Assembly: GCF_013387475.1 (NCBI RefSeq)
Contig: NZ_VWNB01000005.1
Span: 124,001 to 188,000 of the forward strand
Direction of reading: 5' to 3'
DNA: 64,000 bases
Source of the DNA: Mariprofundus sp. KV
Lineage (GTDB): Bacteria > Pseudomonadota > Zetaproteobacteria > Mariprofundales > Mariprofundaceae
Part shown: piece by piece, positions 17,238-28,520 of the stretch
How positions within the stretch are numbered: the stretch's first letter is position 1
Layout: every line of letters starts with the position of its first letter
Notes under the pieces: model-generated
What the model saw: only the letters and a program-made list of their open reading frames with translations
What the model was told of the DNA's origin: nothing
The model's database searches: none
Position numbers and translations under genes: made by a program

Positions 17238-19142
17238 TTAGAAACGATCAAGAACCTGCTCATTCACGACAATCTCATAATTATCACGAACCGATGCCAT
17301 CCAGCGCGCGAAACGAGCCTGACCCTTGGCTTTTTTCAGCGAGGTGGTGACTGATGCCTTCTGCGCCTCAAACTCTTTCTCTTCAGGTGCAATCACCTTC
17401 TCAACGCGAACAGCTGCAATACCCTGTGGCACACTCAGACTGCTATCCACCCAGCTACCGGCAGGAGCACGGAATGCCTGCGCCAGCAGATCACGGGTCA
17501 ACCAGCTGGCCTGATCACCAACACCGTTACTGCGAATCTGTTTGGAGATGAATTTAGCCTGACCATATTTCTGGGCCAGAGTGTCCAGTGATTCACTGCT
17601 GCCACGAATCTCATCTGCCAGCTTCACAGCCAGTTTGCGTGCTTCATCGCGACGGGCATCTTCCAGAGCACTGGCAGCCACCTTGGCAAACTCCATCACT
17701 TCAGGCTCAATGCGTTCCAGCACTTCAAAGGCAATATAACGCCCTTTGCCTGCATCAAGAATTTCAACGGCCTGGCCTGGACTGGTGGCAAATACTTTAC
17801 TGCGAACTTCTGCGTCATAGAGCAGTGGCTGCGCAATTGCCTCATCAATACTTACCGGATCAATATTAACAACCTTCAGATTCAGGGATTCAGCAGCCGC
17901 TTTGAGTGTGCCCTCCATACCCAGCGCATCATCAAGGTCCTGTGAAATCTTGTAGGTCTCATCAGCAGCACGGCGCTCTACAGTCTCAATACGCAGCGCC
18001 TCTTTCACCGCACTGAAAGCTGTTGTTTTCTCTGCACGAACATCATCCAGCTGAATCAGATGGAAACCGAATTCAGTTTCAACGATATCGCTGACATCAC
18101 CCTTATCCATTGAGAAGACAACCTGATCAAAGGAGGCAGTCATCACGCCCTGTTTAAACCAGCCCAAATCACCACCGTTACTGGCAGACGGGTCGTCAGA
18201 GATATCTCTGGCCACAGTGGCAAAGGGCTCACCCGCCTTGATGCGGGCCTCTGCTTTCTCGATCTTCGCACGCGCTGCAAGGCGCAGCTCCTGAGAAGCA
18301 TCACCGCTCACCCTGGCGAGAATATGCGATGCCTTACGGCTCTCCTCTTCAGTGTAATCAGCCTTGCGCTCCTCATAGATTTTACGCAGTTCAGCATCGT
18401 CGACAATCATATCCGCTGCAACTTCAGCCGGATTGATCTCCACGGCAGTAAGTTTGATACGAACCGGCGACATATAGCTCTCTTTATGAGACTCGTACCA
18501 TGCTTTGGCAGCAGCCTCATCCACTTTTGCAGCCTTGATCAGGCTATCGGGATCAACCACAATGGCAGAGAGTACACGCTGCTCATATTCACTGTTAAAG
18601 GCCTCACGAATCTCCTGCTCGCTGACCTGAGCGGAATCGGCAACCGCATTCTGCACGGCATCAACCATGATATTGATGCGCATCTCGTTCTCAAACTCCT
18701 GCGGTGACGCAAAGCCCATGTTACGGGTAAGAATCTGATAGCGCTGTGGATCAAAGCGACCGGCAGCCTGGAAAGACGGATTGGACTGAACCGCGTCCAG
18801 CACCACAGCTTGCGGTGCAGTCAGGCCAAGCTGATTTGCCGTATCGATCATAATATAGCGATTCACCATGGTCTGCACGGTGGTCTCTTTCAGATTCAGC
18901 GAGTTCATCAGATCCTTGGAGAACTGTGCACCGAGCATACGTCGGTAACTATCGAGCTGACGATTATAGGCCGTATAGAACTCATTCTGGCCAATCGGTT
19001 TCTCATTGATGGTCGCTACAGGCGGATTCTGATCGCCGGTGAAGTAATCACCAACGCCCCAGAGTACAAATGAGAGCGCGATACCGCCAAGTATGACTTT
19101 CGCGATCCAGCCTTGCGCATGATTACGCATCGATTCGAGCAT
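17238..19142 (-). CDS. ppiD: Periplasmic folding chaperone PpiD (SurA-N / parvulin)
   Basis: A 634-residue membrane-anchored chaperone. One N-terminal membrane segment (about 14-34, AKVILGGIALSFVLWGVGDYF region) is followed by a SurA-type N-terminal helical domain, a parvulin PPIC domain around residues 265-370 (KASHILARV ... GGDLGWFKQG ... FGFHLIQLDDV), and a C-terminal second helical part. The length matches the PpiD/SurA_N_3 family. PpiD sits at the SecYEG exit and helps newly exported proteins fold. It stands alone; its leader contains a stem-loop and, further up, the hairpin array. Confidence 0.93.
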   Translation of the reverse strand: MLESMRNHAQGWIAKVILGGIALSFVLWGVGDYFTGDQNPPVATINEKPIGQNEFYTAYNRQLDSYRRMLGAQFSKDLMNSLNLKETTVQTMVNRYIMIDTANQLGLTAPQAVVLDAVQSNPSFQAAGRFDPQRYQILTRNMGFASPQEFENEMRINIMVDAVQNAVADSAQVSEQEIREAFNSEYEQRVLSAIVVDPDSLIKAAKVDEAAAKAWYESHKESYMSPVRIKLTAVEINPAEVAADMIVDDAELRKIYEERKADYTEEESRKASHILARVSGDASQELRLAARAKIEKAEARIKAGEPFATVARDISDDPSASNGGDLGWFKQGVMTASFDQVVFSMDKGDVSDIVETEFGFHLIQLDDVRAEKTTAFSAVKEALRIETVERRAADETYKISQDLDDALGMEGTLKAAAESLNLKVVNIDPVSIDEAIAQPLLYDAEVRSKVFATSPGQAVEILDAGKGRYIAFEVLERIEPEVMEFAKVAASALEDARRDEARKLAVKLADEIRGSSESLDTLAQKYGQAKFISKQIRSNGVGDQASWLTRDLLAQAFRAPAGSWVDSSLSVPQGIAAVRVEKVIAPEEKEFEAQKASVTTSLKKAKGQARFARWMASVRDNYEIVVNEQVLDRF

Positions 19143-19164
19143 GATAAACCCCGGTTAAAAAGTT

Positions 19165-19201
19165 AGGGGAAACAACAGACATTAAATCTTATGGTTCCCC
19201 T
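19165..19201 (-). other. Stem-loop in the ppiD leader
   Basis: Arms AGGGGAA (19165-19171) and TTCCCCT (19195-19201) enclose a 23-base loop. On the minus strand the hairpin is followed by AACTTTTTAACC and then the ppiD start, so it could be a terminator or attenuator for transcripts arriving from upstream. Confidence 0.4.
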
Positions 19202-19235
19202 GTAAAAATAAGGATTCGGGACGCTACCGAAGCAA

Positions 19236-19372
19236 GCTAAACAGGGCAATGGGTGTTGCCCTGTTTAGCGCGATAGTGAAATCAAACCAGAGCAATGGGG
19301 GTGCTCTGAATGGTGCGATAGTGAAAATTAATCAGGGTAATGGGGGTTGCTAAAAAAATGTGCGACAGTTCA
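19236..19372. repeat. Three tandem ~45-base hairpin units
   Basis: Each unit has a hairpin followed by a conserved tail. Hairpin 1: perfect 14-base stem GCTAAACAGGGCAA, loop TGGGTG. Hairpin 2: stem CAGAGCA, loop ATGGGGG. Hairpin 3: decayed stem, loop TGGGGG. The tail GCGATAGTGAA recurs at 19270 and 19315, and as GCGACAGTTCAA at 19362 (periods 45 and 47). On the minus strand the loops are C-rich. The array lies between the end of the signalling operon and ppiD. Confidence 0.75.
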
Positions 19373-19431
19373 AATCAACCGTCTCAACAACATTGAGGCA
19401 ATGTGGTCAGAAACAGCCAGTTCCTTCACCT

Positions 19432-20346
19432 CTAACCTCGTGGCGACTCATCAACACTTAACAGACATGGAAAATCGACCAGGATCGAATCAAGCGACCG
19501 AATCTCCTGAAAACATTTAACATTTACAGGGAGTTCCTCTTTATAGGGAGCTCCGGAACCACCTATCCAGATGTCCATCTCTTCGGGAACAGCTGAACAG
19601 AGATCAAGCACGAATTTGCGAGAATGCCTTAACGCATATGCAGAAGTAACCGAGATCCCAATCACTGATGCCCCAATATCCCGGCTTGCCTCAAGCAGCT
19701 CGGAGATGGGAACCTGTGCCCCCAGGGAGAGACTTCGAATGCCATGAAATTTAAGCCACAGCTCTACCATCTGGATTCCAATCGTATGAATTTCACCTGG
19801 TGGTGTAGCCAGTATGATATCGATGGGGCCTTCGCAGAAGGTAGGAATATCAAGCGTCTCCTTGTTAAGTACGCCCTGAACAACATCAGAGTAGAGATGC
19901 TCCTGATATATCTTAATAAGGCCATGCGACCATGCAACACCAATATCATGGTTAACTTTTGCGAGTGTATCCTCAATAAAAGCGATAACACCGTGGGTGA
20001 TCAATGCACGCTGCAACAGATAGTAGACACGATCCCGATCATTTCGCTGCAATGCAGCTATGATCTCCTCAGAAAGGGGTAACTGAAGCTGCTTTGCTAT
20101 TGGCTTGCCTTCTATCGGATTGCTTCCTGCAACTGCCAATAGTGCATATTTCGGGCGCACACCTGAATTGATGAGTCGTGAAGCTTCCCGAAGAGAACGA
20201 ATCTGTGCTGTTGAATATAGCCGCTCCTTGCTGCTATTTCGCTGCGGCTTAGGAAAGCCATAGCGCGATTCCCACTTTCGGATCGTCTCCTTGCTCAGGC
20301 CGGTTTCCAACGAAACTGCAGTGATATCGTGTTTATATTGGCTCAT
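19432..20346 (-). CDS. MerR-type regulator with cobalamin-binding light-sensor module (CarH/LitR-like)
   Basis: A 304-residue regulator with an N-terminal MerR helix-turn-helix (1-70; TGLSKETIRKWESRYGFP), a helical B12 cap domain (about 90-170) and a Rossmann B12-binding domain (175-300). The signature Wx9EH of adenosylcobalamin photoreceptors is exact: Trp139 and Glu149-His150. The lower-ligand motif is GEIHTIG with His187. In CarH, darkness plus adenosylcobalamin gives a DNA-binding tetramer and light breaks it. The His directly after Trp in Thermus CarH is Ser here, with His one place later. It is the last gene of the PAS-CheBR-kinase-PilZ operon, 64 bases after the PilZ gene. No carotenoid genes are nearby. 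B12-dependent but light-independent action is also possible. Confidence 0.85.
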   Translation of the reverse strand: MSQYKHDITAVSLETGLSKETIRKWESRYGFPKPQRNSSKERLYSTAQIRSLREASRLINSGVRPKYALLAVAGSNPIEGKPIAKQLQLPLSEEIIAALQRNDRDRVYYLLQRALITHGVIAFIEDTLAKVNHDIGVAWSHGLIKIYQEHLYSDVVQGVLNKETLDIPTFCEGPIDIILATPPGEIHTIGIQMVELWLKFHGIRSLSLGAQVPISELLEASRDIGASVIGISVTSAYALRHSRKFVLDLCSAVPEEMDIWIGGSGAPYKEELPVNVKCFQEIRSLDSILVDFPCLLSVDESPRG

Positions 20347-20410
20347 TTAACCTCTATCTCTTCCATACTATTGATTATACATAAATCGTTTCAAACATAT
20401 ACCTGTTTAG

Positions 20411-21424
20411 TCACTGCAACCAATCTGGTTGAGGGAGTTTATTGACTCTGGAGATGAACGATTGTTGTTGATGAGAAAGATATTTACTCAAGACTGCTTC
20501 AAATGGGCCAAGGTGTCTAAACTGCACTCCAACTGAAGTTCCCGATTCAGATTGGCCCCTCCATCGAACCATCGCCTCAACACGAATCTTGCTGCCACAA
20601 ATATTTAACGTGCAGTTCATGCATGCACCGGGCACAACTGATAGTTGCTTATTCGTTATAAGCCCAATGCCTCCCAAAGAAATGTCGAGCATCTGAATAT
20701 GATCGTTCGCCTCATGTGAAGATAGTTGAACATGAATCAAATCTTCGGGTCTCACCCTCAAATGCTCTCTCTTCTCTCTGAGAGAAACATCCACTGAGCG
20801 GACTGCCAGTTTCATACGGCCATGATTATAGCTCAGTGCACTTAACCGAATAACATGTTCACCATCCACTCCCGGAGAGAGAACCTCTCGGCCACTCTCG
20901 GAGACAGCAAATATCTTAAATACCCCCGGAGGGGCCTCAACTTCAATATACTCATCAGTAGATTGAACATATCTGGCCTTTGTAGAAACGGGCATCTCCT
21001 GGAAATAGTTTTTTAAGATCATCTCACCACGCTCCAGCCACTCGATCTTACTATCAGCAACAATGCGCTTAACCTTTTCTGACTGAAGTTCACTGCTCCA
21101 TTTTTGCTGATAAGCCACAACAATACTTTTCTGAAGAGCTGCAAAACTGGTCAACTGTGAGGAGAGGCTCTCTAACAGTTGATCTGCATTGGAGCGATGT
21201 TTTTTTGAGGCATATTGAAAGTTCACCCACTGGCATTTAAACAGGGCTGAGAGAATATGTTCAGCAGAAATATCGGATATCTGCAACGATTCCGCTAGTT
21301 TGATAACAGAATGTGGTGGCGCCTTCCCCTGTAACAGCTTGATCAACAATAAACGGTCCGATGGTTTGATTGAGGGTATCTGGTGATCGATCTGTTTGCC
21401 AAACAACTCGTCTAACATGCTCAC
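20411..21424 (-). CDS. PilZ-domain protein (c-di-GMP effector)
   Basis: A 337-residue protein with a C-terminal PilZ domain: the RxxxR motif in REKREHLRVRPED (about 246) and D-x-S-x-x-G as DISLGGIG (about 276), so both parts of the c-di-GMP site are kept. The N-terminal 200 residues are mostly helical and contain a possible winged-helix-like segment (SVIKLAESLQISDISAEHIL) and a central region resembling the YcgR-type partner domain. No membrane segment. Its ATG overlaps the stop of the hybrid kinase by four bases, so it is translated with it and is the probable output or c-di-GMP input of this signalling operon. Confidence 0.85.
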   Translation of the reverse strand: MSMLDELFGKQIDHQIPSIKPSDRLLLIKLLQGKAPPHSVIKLAESLQISDISAEHILSALFKCQWVNFQYASKKHRSNADQLLESLSSQLTSFAALQKSIVVAYQQKWSSELQSEKVKRIVADSKIEWLERGEMILKNYFQEMPVSTKARYVQSTDEYIEVEAPPGVFKIFAVSESGREVLSPGVDGEHVIRLSALSYNHGRMKLAVRSVDVSLREKREHLRVRPEDLIHVQLSSHEANDHIQMLDISLGGIGLITNKQLSVVPGACMNCTLNICGSKIRVEAMVRWRGQSESGTSVGVQFRHLGPFEAVLSKYLSHQQQSFISRVNKLPQPDWLQ

Positions 21425-23490
21425 TCTTCACGCATGCTTAAATCACCTGCTGTCTGCTGCAGACATTGCTGAATCAGTTGCAGCGCCTGTTCCGGCGCAA
21501 ACGGTTTATCAATACGCCAGATAAATGCATCATCAACGATAGGATCTACAAACTCAGAGGAATAACCCGACATCACAATAATCGGAAGTTGGCTATTCTC
21601 TTTATGAATGGCGCTGGCGAGCTCAAAACCGCCCATCTCCGGCATCACGGCATCAGTAAGCAGTAACGAAACATGCTGCTCTGTGAAGGTACGCAAAGCC
21701 TCCTTACCATTGTTCACCGTTATCACCGTATAGTCGTAATCCTGTAAGATATCCGACATCACCTCACAGAGCATCTCATTATCATCCGCGATCAATATCA
21801 CAGCCCCATCGGTTGACACATTTGATTGCTGCCTGATTTCGAGACCATCTCGCAGGGGCTTCATCTCTTTGTATGCAGGCAACGAGATATGAAATGAGGT
21901 TCCCTTCCCTTCGGTGCTGATGAGTTGGATCTGCCCCCCCATCGCAGCTACTGAACCATAAGCTGTCGAGAGGCCAAGGCCAGTGCCCTCCCCCTGCTCT
22001 TTGGTGGTGAAAAATGGTTCAAACACCTTATCCAGCAACTCATTCGGGATACCACAACCGTTATCGTGAATAGCTATCAGATTATACTTTTCCGACGCTC
22101 CAGAGTCTAAATTCACCTCATCCAGATCAGATGCTATTGCAATCTTTATTCTTGGCGCCTCTATGCCTCTCAAAGCATGCGAAGCATTGATCACCAGATT
22201 AAGTAGCACCTGCTCAAGCTCCACGCGATCACACTTCACCCATGCTTGCTCTTCACTCAAGTCTAATTCAAACTCAATGTTTGACGCGATGGCTGCGGAG
22301 TGCAAAAGCTGGAACTGACGAACAAACTCGTTGAGTTCGACTACCGTAAGTTTTTTCGGTGTCTGCCTGGAAAATGCCATCAATTGCCTGATCATCTCTG
22401 AGGCTGAATCGGTCAGCATCTGAATCCGTTGTAACTTTTCCTGTGTCTTATCTGTGAGTTCCGGCTGCCTGTTGACCAGGTATAGGTTGCCTGAAATACC
22501 GGCAAGCATGTTGTTAAAATTGTGCGCGATACCACCGACCAGTGTTCCGACACTCTCCAGCCGCTGAGCACGTTGCACCATCTCTTCAGCTGCCATACGT
22601 TCAGAAATATCATAAAAGATTCCGATGTAATATACGGGATCACCATGTTCATAGACTGGGTGGATAGCCAACTCTTCGATATAGGTCTCACCGCTTTTCT
22701 TGCGGTTGGTAATCCGGCCACGCCAGTGGCCACTATTGTTCAAATCTGTCCACATTCGTTCGTAGAATGTGCGATTATGTTTTCCCGAACTCAATATCGA
22801 TGGCTTACGCCCTATAACCTCTTCCTTACTATATCCCGTGATCTCACAAAATGCTTTATTCACATCAAGAATGGTGGTGTTGGCATCAGTAATGATCACA
22901 CATTCAGAGGTAGACTGAAGCACTTGTGATGCCAGATCCAGCGTACTCCTGACACGAACATGTTCTGTGATATCACTTAATGTGAAAGAGAGGAATCCAT
23001 CACCATCTAAAACCGGGGGAGTAGCTTCAGAGGCTATCCCCTGCACCATCACCACTCTCTCCGATGTTCCTGCGTCATTCTTCAGCTTTAGTTCCATCTT
23101 ATGGGAATCCGGGCGCTTGAGCAGCACACGGAATATGTTCCGTAGCAATAATTGGTCTGCTTCATAAAACAGATCAAATATATATTTGTGCTTCAACTCA
23201 AAAACAGGAATACCTGTCCAGGCTGCCAATGTCTCATTACAAATTTTGATCTTGCCGCCATGATCAACGGAGAGATATGCAACCTGAGCATGATTGTAGA
23301 ACCAATTCAATTGCCTGTTCAGCTGCTCAGTTCTCTCCTGTGTCTCCCTGAGCTCCTGATTTTGCATCTCCAGCTCTGTCTGATAGATCAAAAGCTCTTC
23401 CTCAACATCAGTTAATTCACGACCAATCAACTTATCTCTGATGGATTCACTCGCCTTTTGCCTCAGCTCGGCTTCAGAATAGTCACGCAC
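21421..23490 (-). CDS. Hybrid PAS sensor histidine kinase with receiver domain
   Basis: A soluble kinase of 689 residues. The GTG at 23490 is preferred because GAGGTG lies six bases upstream; an ATG at 23508 is in frame but buries that SD. Order: coiled coil (about 25-70), PAS 1, PAS 2 ([20 protein letters not shown]) with a PAC segment ending YDISERM, H-box [13 protein letters not shown], HATPase ([27 protein letters not shown]), then a C-terminal receiver with Asp in [13 protein letters not shown]. No membrane segments, so it senses a cytoplasmic cue. It overlaps the CheB-CheR gene by eight bases and the PilZ gene by four. The receiver may be an internal phosphate sink, since no separate response regulator is in the operon. 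Confidence 0.92.
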   Translation of the reverse strand: MRDYSEAELRQKASESIRDKLIGRELTDVEEELLIYQTELEMQNQELRETQERTEQLNRQLNWFYNHAQVAYLSVDHGGKIKICNETLAAWTGIPVFELKHKYIFDLFYEADQLLLRNIFRVLLKRPDSHKMELKLKNDAGTSERVVMVQGIASEATPPVLDGDGFLSFTLSDITEHVRVRSTLDLASQVLQSTSECVIITDANTTILDVNKAFCEITGYSKEEVIGRKPSILSSGKHNRTFYERMWTDLNNSGHWRGRITNRKKSGETYIEELAIHPVYEHGDPVYYIGIFYDISERMAAEEMVQRAQRLESVGTLVGGIAHNFNNMLAGISGNLYLVNRQPELTDKTQEKLQRIQMLTDSASEMIRQLMAFSRQTPKKLTVVELNEFVRQFQLLHSAAIASNIEFELDLSEEQAWVKCDRVELEQVLLNLVINASHALRGIEAPRIKIAIASDLDEVNLDSGASEKYNLIAIHDNGCGIPNELLDKVFEPFFTTKEQGEGTGLGLSTAYGSVAAMGGQIQLISTEGKGTSFHISLPAYKEMKPLRDGLEIRQQSNVSTDGAVILIADDNEMLCEVMSDILQDYDYTVITVNNGKEALRTFTEQHVSLLLTDAVMPEMGGFELASAIHKENSQLPIIVMSGYSSEFVDPIVDDAFIWRIDKPFAPEQALQLIQQCLQQTAGDLSMREE

Positions 23491-26008
23491 ACAACACCTC
23501 AAATCCAAGCAGAGATGACTTGCTCATCATTGATATCACCACACCGGAATAGATGCCTGGCGCTATATTGTATGGACTAACCTTGAGCAGGTATTGATTA
23601 CCCTCTTCACAGCCGACATTAACCTTTGTGGTGCGATGATACTGATTTGATTCATTAATCACCGACATGATATCGATATTTCTCAGTTTGTTAGCCAGCT
23701 CTGAGAACGGCCTGTCTATATCACTATCCCTGATGTTGAACATTTGACGGGCCTGATCAGTAAACCTTCGAATATCGAGATGTTCATCCAAATAGATCAC
23801 TGCCACATCCATACTGTGGATAAAGTTATCAAGATCGTTATTGGACTCAGTGAGATCCTGAATCTTCTCCTGATACTCAGCATTTACCGTAAACAGCTCT
23901 TCATTCACCGACTGCAGCTCTTCATTGGTGCTCTGCAGCTCCTCATTGCTGGCCAATAGCTCCTCATTCGTCGCCTGCAGCTCCTCATTTGAGGTCTCCA
24001 ACTCCTCAACAGTCGCCTGCAGGGTCTCCTGATTCAACATCAGAGACTGCTCCAGATCAGCAATGCGCTGTAGCATGGCATGATTTGGATCATAGGCAGC
24101 AATTTCTGTATCAGCATGCTCTGGATTTTCCTGCCGTTGCAGCCACATACAAAAAATTTGTCCGACACCACCTTTGCCTTCAATCAGCTGTGTTGTCATG
24201 CGAATCGTTTCTAAGCCGCCTTGTGACTGCACCTGAACATCAGTAGTAATTCTACCATGACTCTCCTTCTTCAACCTGTGGATTGAGGTTGTTAGCGGGA
24301 TGGAGAGGCTCTTATGAATCATTTTTGCAAGATCGTTTTTGGCTCTACCACTAGGGTAGCGTAAAAAAACGCCTGTATCTCCAGATGTATGAATAATCTC
24401 CAATGAGGGGTTAAATAGCACCGCAAAATCAACAAATGAGCTGGTAACTGCATCAAGATATTTCTCAAGCATACGGCTATAACTCAAATCATGTGAATCT
24501 GTTAACGCAGCGTAATGGCCACGATCAGCAAGGCGTGACCCTTCATCCGATTTTTGCATGGAAAGTATCGGCTCAGCCAGCCTCCTGATGCCTCTGGATT
24601 GAAAAATTTTCAGTGAGTTTTTGCCTGGCTCAAACAGATCTATCTCTTCGCCAATGCTTTCGCTATTGCCAAGCAGAAGCGTACCACCTGTCACCAACGA
24701 GAAATTGAACGTCTGCATGGCCCGCTTTTGCAGTGGTGCTAAAAAGTAGATCAACAGATTTCTGCAGCTAACAAAATCAATATTCGTAAATGGAGGGTCC
24801 TTGATCAGGTTGTGTTGAGCAAAGACGATAGGCTCTCTCAATGCACCGGAAACCTTGTAGCCTTTCTCATCGTGATGGAAATATTTTGATAGAAGTGCTT
24901 CTGGAACATCCTGAGATATCCCCTCGGGATATTCACCCTGACTGGCCCGAACCACTGCCTTCTGATCAATATCGGTGGCAAAAACCTTCAACCTCAAATC
25001 ACGCCCTGAATCTTTAATGGCCTCTAAAAACAGAATGGTCAGTGAATATGCCTCTTCTCCACTTGAACATGCTGCACACCAGATACGGATCTCAGACTGA
25101 CTCTCGGGCAACCGCTCGATAATTTCAGGGATAACCTTATTTCGTAGTGATTTAAAGACATCTTCATCTCTGAAGAAACTTGTGACACCGATCAGAAGTT
25201 CGTTATAAAGCAACTCAGTTTCAGACTTGTGATCAAGCAGATAGCGGTAATAGGCATCAACATTTTCGCACTGGCATATCTGAATCCTACGCTCAATTCG
25301 GCGCAGAACCGTGGTCGGCTTATAGAGTGAAAAATCTACTTTATGATTCTCTCTAATCACTGAAAAAATGCGACTCAGTGATGTCTGTGGCACACCTGTT
25401 GCAATTGTTCTCTGCTGACCAAGTGGATGCTGAATATATGAGAGAATCTTTTCAGGCATCATCTCTGGAGTCAAAACCAGATCGACTGCGCCAGATGCCA
25501 TAGCACTTCGAGGCATACCATCAAAAGCAGCCGAATATTCATCCTGAGCAATGGTTAGCCCGAGCTGATCCTTAATCGCCCTTAAGCCGTTGGTGCCATC
25601 ACTACCGGTACCAGATAACACAACCCCAATCGCTTTTGGGCCCACATCTTCAGCCAGCGAGGTCATAAAAATATCGATAGGAAGGCTCAAGCCCTTTTGC
25701 GGCTGTTTCTCAGCAAGCACAAATTTTCCATTGAACAACTTGAGACTTTTACTCGGCGGAATCAGGAAAATAGTGTCGCCTTGTACTTTCATTCCCTCCC
25801 TAATCTGGTGCACCTCCATATCAGTCCACTTGGATAAAATATCTACCATCATACTTTTATGATCAGGAGAGAGGTGCTGTACTACAACAAACGCAAGCCC
25901 TGTATCCGATGGCATGCTCTTAAAAAAGCGCTCGATCGCCTCAAGGCCACCTGCGGAAGCACCAATACATACAATATGTGACTCCCGTTCCATGTTCGTT
26001 TTATTCAC
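23483..26008 (-). CDS. CheB-CheR-PAS fusion protein
   Basis: An 841-residue protein uniting methylesterase and methyltransferase. CheB part (10-195): catalytic Ser18 in GASAGG, His45 in QHLSPDH, Asp137 in GTGSDG. CheR part (about 210-470): [24 protein letters not shown] (SAM site), [10 protein letters not shown], and [10 protein letters not shown] long heptad coiled coil rich in NEELQ/SNEEL repeats (about 645-710) leads to a PAS domain (715-830). Such fusions are found with hybrid kinases outside standard chemotaxis clusters; targets are usually not classical chemoreceptors. No CheA/CheW or MCP gene is here. It lies 21 bases after the first gene of the operon and overlaps the kinase gene. Confidence 0.93.
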   Translation of the reverse strand: MNKTNMERESHIVCIGASAGGLEAIERFFKSMPSDTGLAFVVVQHLSPDHKSMMVDILSKWTDMEVHQIREGMKVQGDTIFLIPPSKSLKLFNGKFVLAEKQPQKGLSLPIDIFMTSLAEDVGPKAIGVVLSGTGSDGTNGLRAIKDQLGLTIAQDEYSAAFDGMPRSAMASGAVDLVLTPEMMPEKILSYIQHPLGQQRTIATGVPQTSLSRIFSVIRENHKVDFSLYKPTTVLRRIERRIQICQCENVDAYYRYLLDHKSETELLYNELLIGVTSFFRDEDVFKSLRNKVIPEIIERLPESQSEIRIWCAACSSGEEAYSLTILFLEAIKDSGRDLRLKVFATDIDQKAVVRASQGEYPEGISQDVPEALLSKYFHHDEKGYKVSGALREPIVFAQHNLIKDPPFTNIDFVSCRNLLIYFLAPLQKRAMQTFNFSLVTGGTLLLGNSESIGEEIDLFEPGKNSLKIFQSRGIRRLAEPILSMQKSDEGSRLADRGHYAALTDSHDLSYSRMLEKYLDAVTSSFVDFAVLFNPSLEIIHTSGDTGVFLRYPSGRAKNDLAKMIHKSLSIPLTTSIHRLKKESHGRITTDVQVQSQGGLETIRMTTQLIEGKGGVGQIFCMWLQRQENPEHADTEIAAYDPNHAMLQRIADLEQSLMLNQETLQATVEELETSNEELQATNEELLASNEELQSTNEELQSVNEELFTVNAEYQEKIQDLTESNNDLDNFIHSMDVAVIYLDEHLDIRRFTDQARQMFNIRDSDIDRPFSELANKLRNIDIMSVINESNQYHRTTKVNVGCEEGNQYLLKVSPYNIAPGIYSGVVISMMSKSSLLGFEVLCA

Positions 26009-26029
26009 TGCCCTTTCCTCGCGGTTTCA

Positions 26030-26575
26030 TTATGGGTTATTACAGTCGCCACAGACGGTATAGATCACGCGTTGTTTAGGGTCTGTGATAAGACCTGTCT
26101 TAAGTGCCAAATCAGCATCCACCCAACTAAAAGCAACGTTAATCCTGTTGCACATGCTGCAACGCCTGATCAAATTGCTGTTTTGTGAACGAATGCCCGA
26201 AAAATGCACAGGAGGGCTATTGGGCTCGGTAGCCAACAGATAGTGATCCAGTCTTAATAGGTTCTCATCATCAATGGAGATCTGCATCTGCATAAATCGT
26301 TTGATTTCAGGGCTATCACAGCGATAAGGCTTGTTGGCTTGATGGTGAATATGCCATACATGATCCAATATAAGTCTCAAGTACATACGGGTAGTATCAC
26401 TGGCTATATACGAAAAAAGATTTTGCCCGATGATCTGTGGTGAAACAAGCTCTTCACCCCCATTTTCAATAGCAAACTTATCCCAATCAGCACCAACCTT
26501 TGCAATGGTGTAATGCCTATCAACCCAGTAACTGGATATTAATTGTTGCGGCGATCCAACATCATCACTGCTCAT
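26030..26575 (-). CDS. PAS-like protein with a C-terminal Cys4 zinc-ribbon-like site
   Basis: A 181-residue protein, first gene of the signalling operon. Residues 15-120 look PAS-like (opening YTIAKVGADWDKFA, then GQNLFSYI, then a central helix DTTRMYLRLILDHV). The C-terminal third has two CxxC pairs, Cys139/Cys142 (CSMC) and Cys175/Cys178 (CGDC), spaced as in a zinc ribbon or a redox/Fe-S site. There is no enzymatic motif or membrane segment. A cytoplasmic sensor or adaptor that feeds the CheB-CheR-PAS protein is suggested only by position. Start ATG 26575 follows a GGAGCAGGC region. Confidence 0.72.
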   Translation of the reverse strand: MSSDDVGSPQQLISSYWVDRHYTIAKVGADWDKFAIENGGEELVSPQIIGQNLFSYIASDTTRMYLRLILDHVWHIHHQANKPYRCDSPEIKRFMQMQISIDDENLLRLDHYLLATEPNSPPVHFSGIRSQNSNLIRRCSMCNRINVAFSWVDADLALKTGLITDPKQRVIYTVCGDCNNP

Positions 26576-26587
26576 GCCTGCTCCATA

Positions 26588-26608
26588 ATTGTATTAGACA
26601 AATACAAT
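26588..26608. promoter_or_regulatory. Perfect palindrome, probable operator of the signalling operon
   Basis: ATTGTATT-N5-AATACAAT, eight-base perfect arms, placed between the predicted promoter and the first start codon, where a bound protein would block transcription. The operon's own MerR-type B12 regulator is an obvious candidate, but this is inference. Confidence 0.5.
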
Positions 26609-26617
26609 ATATTAGAA

Positions 26618-26646
26618 ACTATATATTATAATCCTTACTTTGTCTA
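26618..26646 (-). promoter_or_regulatory. Promoter of the signalling operon
   Basis: On the minus strand TAGACA (26646-26641) and TATAGT (26623-26618), each a five-of-six match, with the ideal 17-base spacer in an A/T-rich stretch, 43 bases before the first start codon. Confidence 0.6.
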
Positions 26647-26763
26647 GGACATTATAGGAATGGTCAGATGTACAAGCAAAGAGACAATGGCTTTGAACTT
26701 CGCCGTTCATAGCAAAGGACTCACTCGCACCAAAGGAAATATTTCCTGATATTATTTACCAAC

Positions 26764-26795
26764 AAAAAAGGGCGGCCCTTTCGGAACCGCCCTTT
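26764..26795 (-). terminator. Rho-independent terminator of groEL
   Basis: Stem AAAGGGCGG (26767-26775) / CCGCCCTTT (26787-26795); the A-run at 26764-26769 gives the U-tract on the minus strand. It is 55 bases after the groEL stop. Confidence 0.88.
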
Positions 26796-26849
26796 CTATT
26801 TTTATCAGTGATGAAACGACTGATATAAAACCAACTCAGATGAGTGGTT

Positions 26850-28490
<1,641 letters not shown>

Positions 28491-28520
28491 TCAATCTCCT
28501 ATTCAATCTTATAATTCGTT

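Noticed and set aside
19236-19372. CRISPR array
   Set aside because: Only three imperfect units, no unique spacers of constant size, and the similarity extends across the whole unit; no cas genes.
26734-26747. 14-base palindrome AGGAAATATTTCCT after groEL
   Set aside because: A/T-rich and without a flanking U-tract or partner motif; probably chance.
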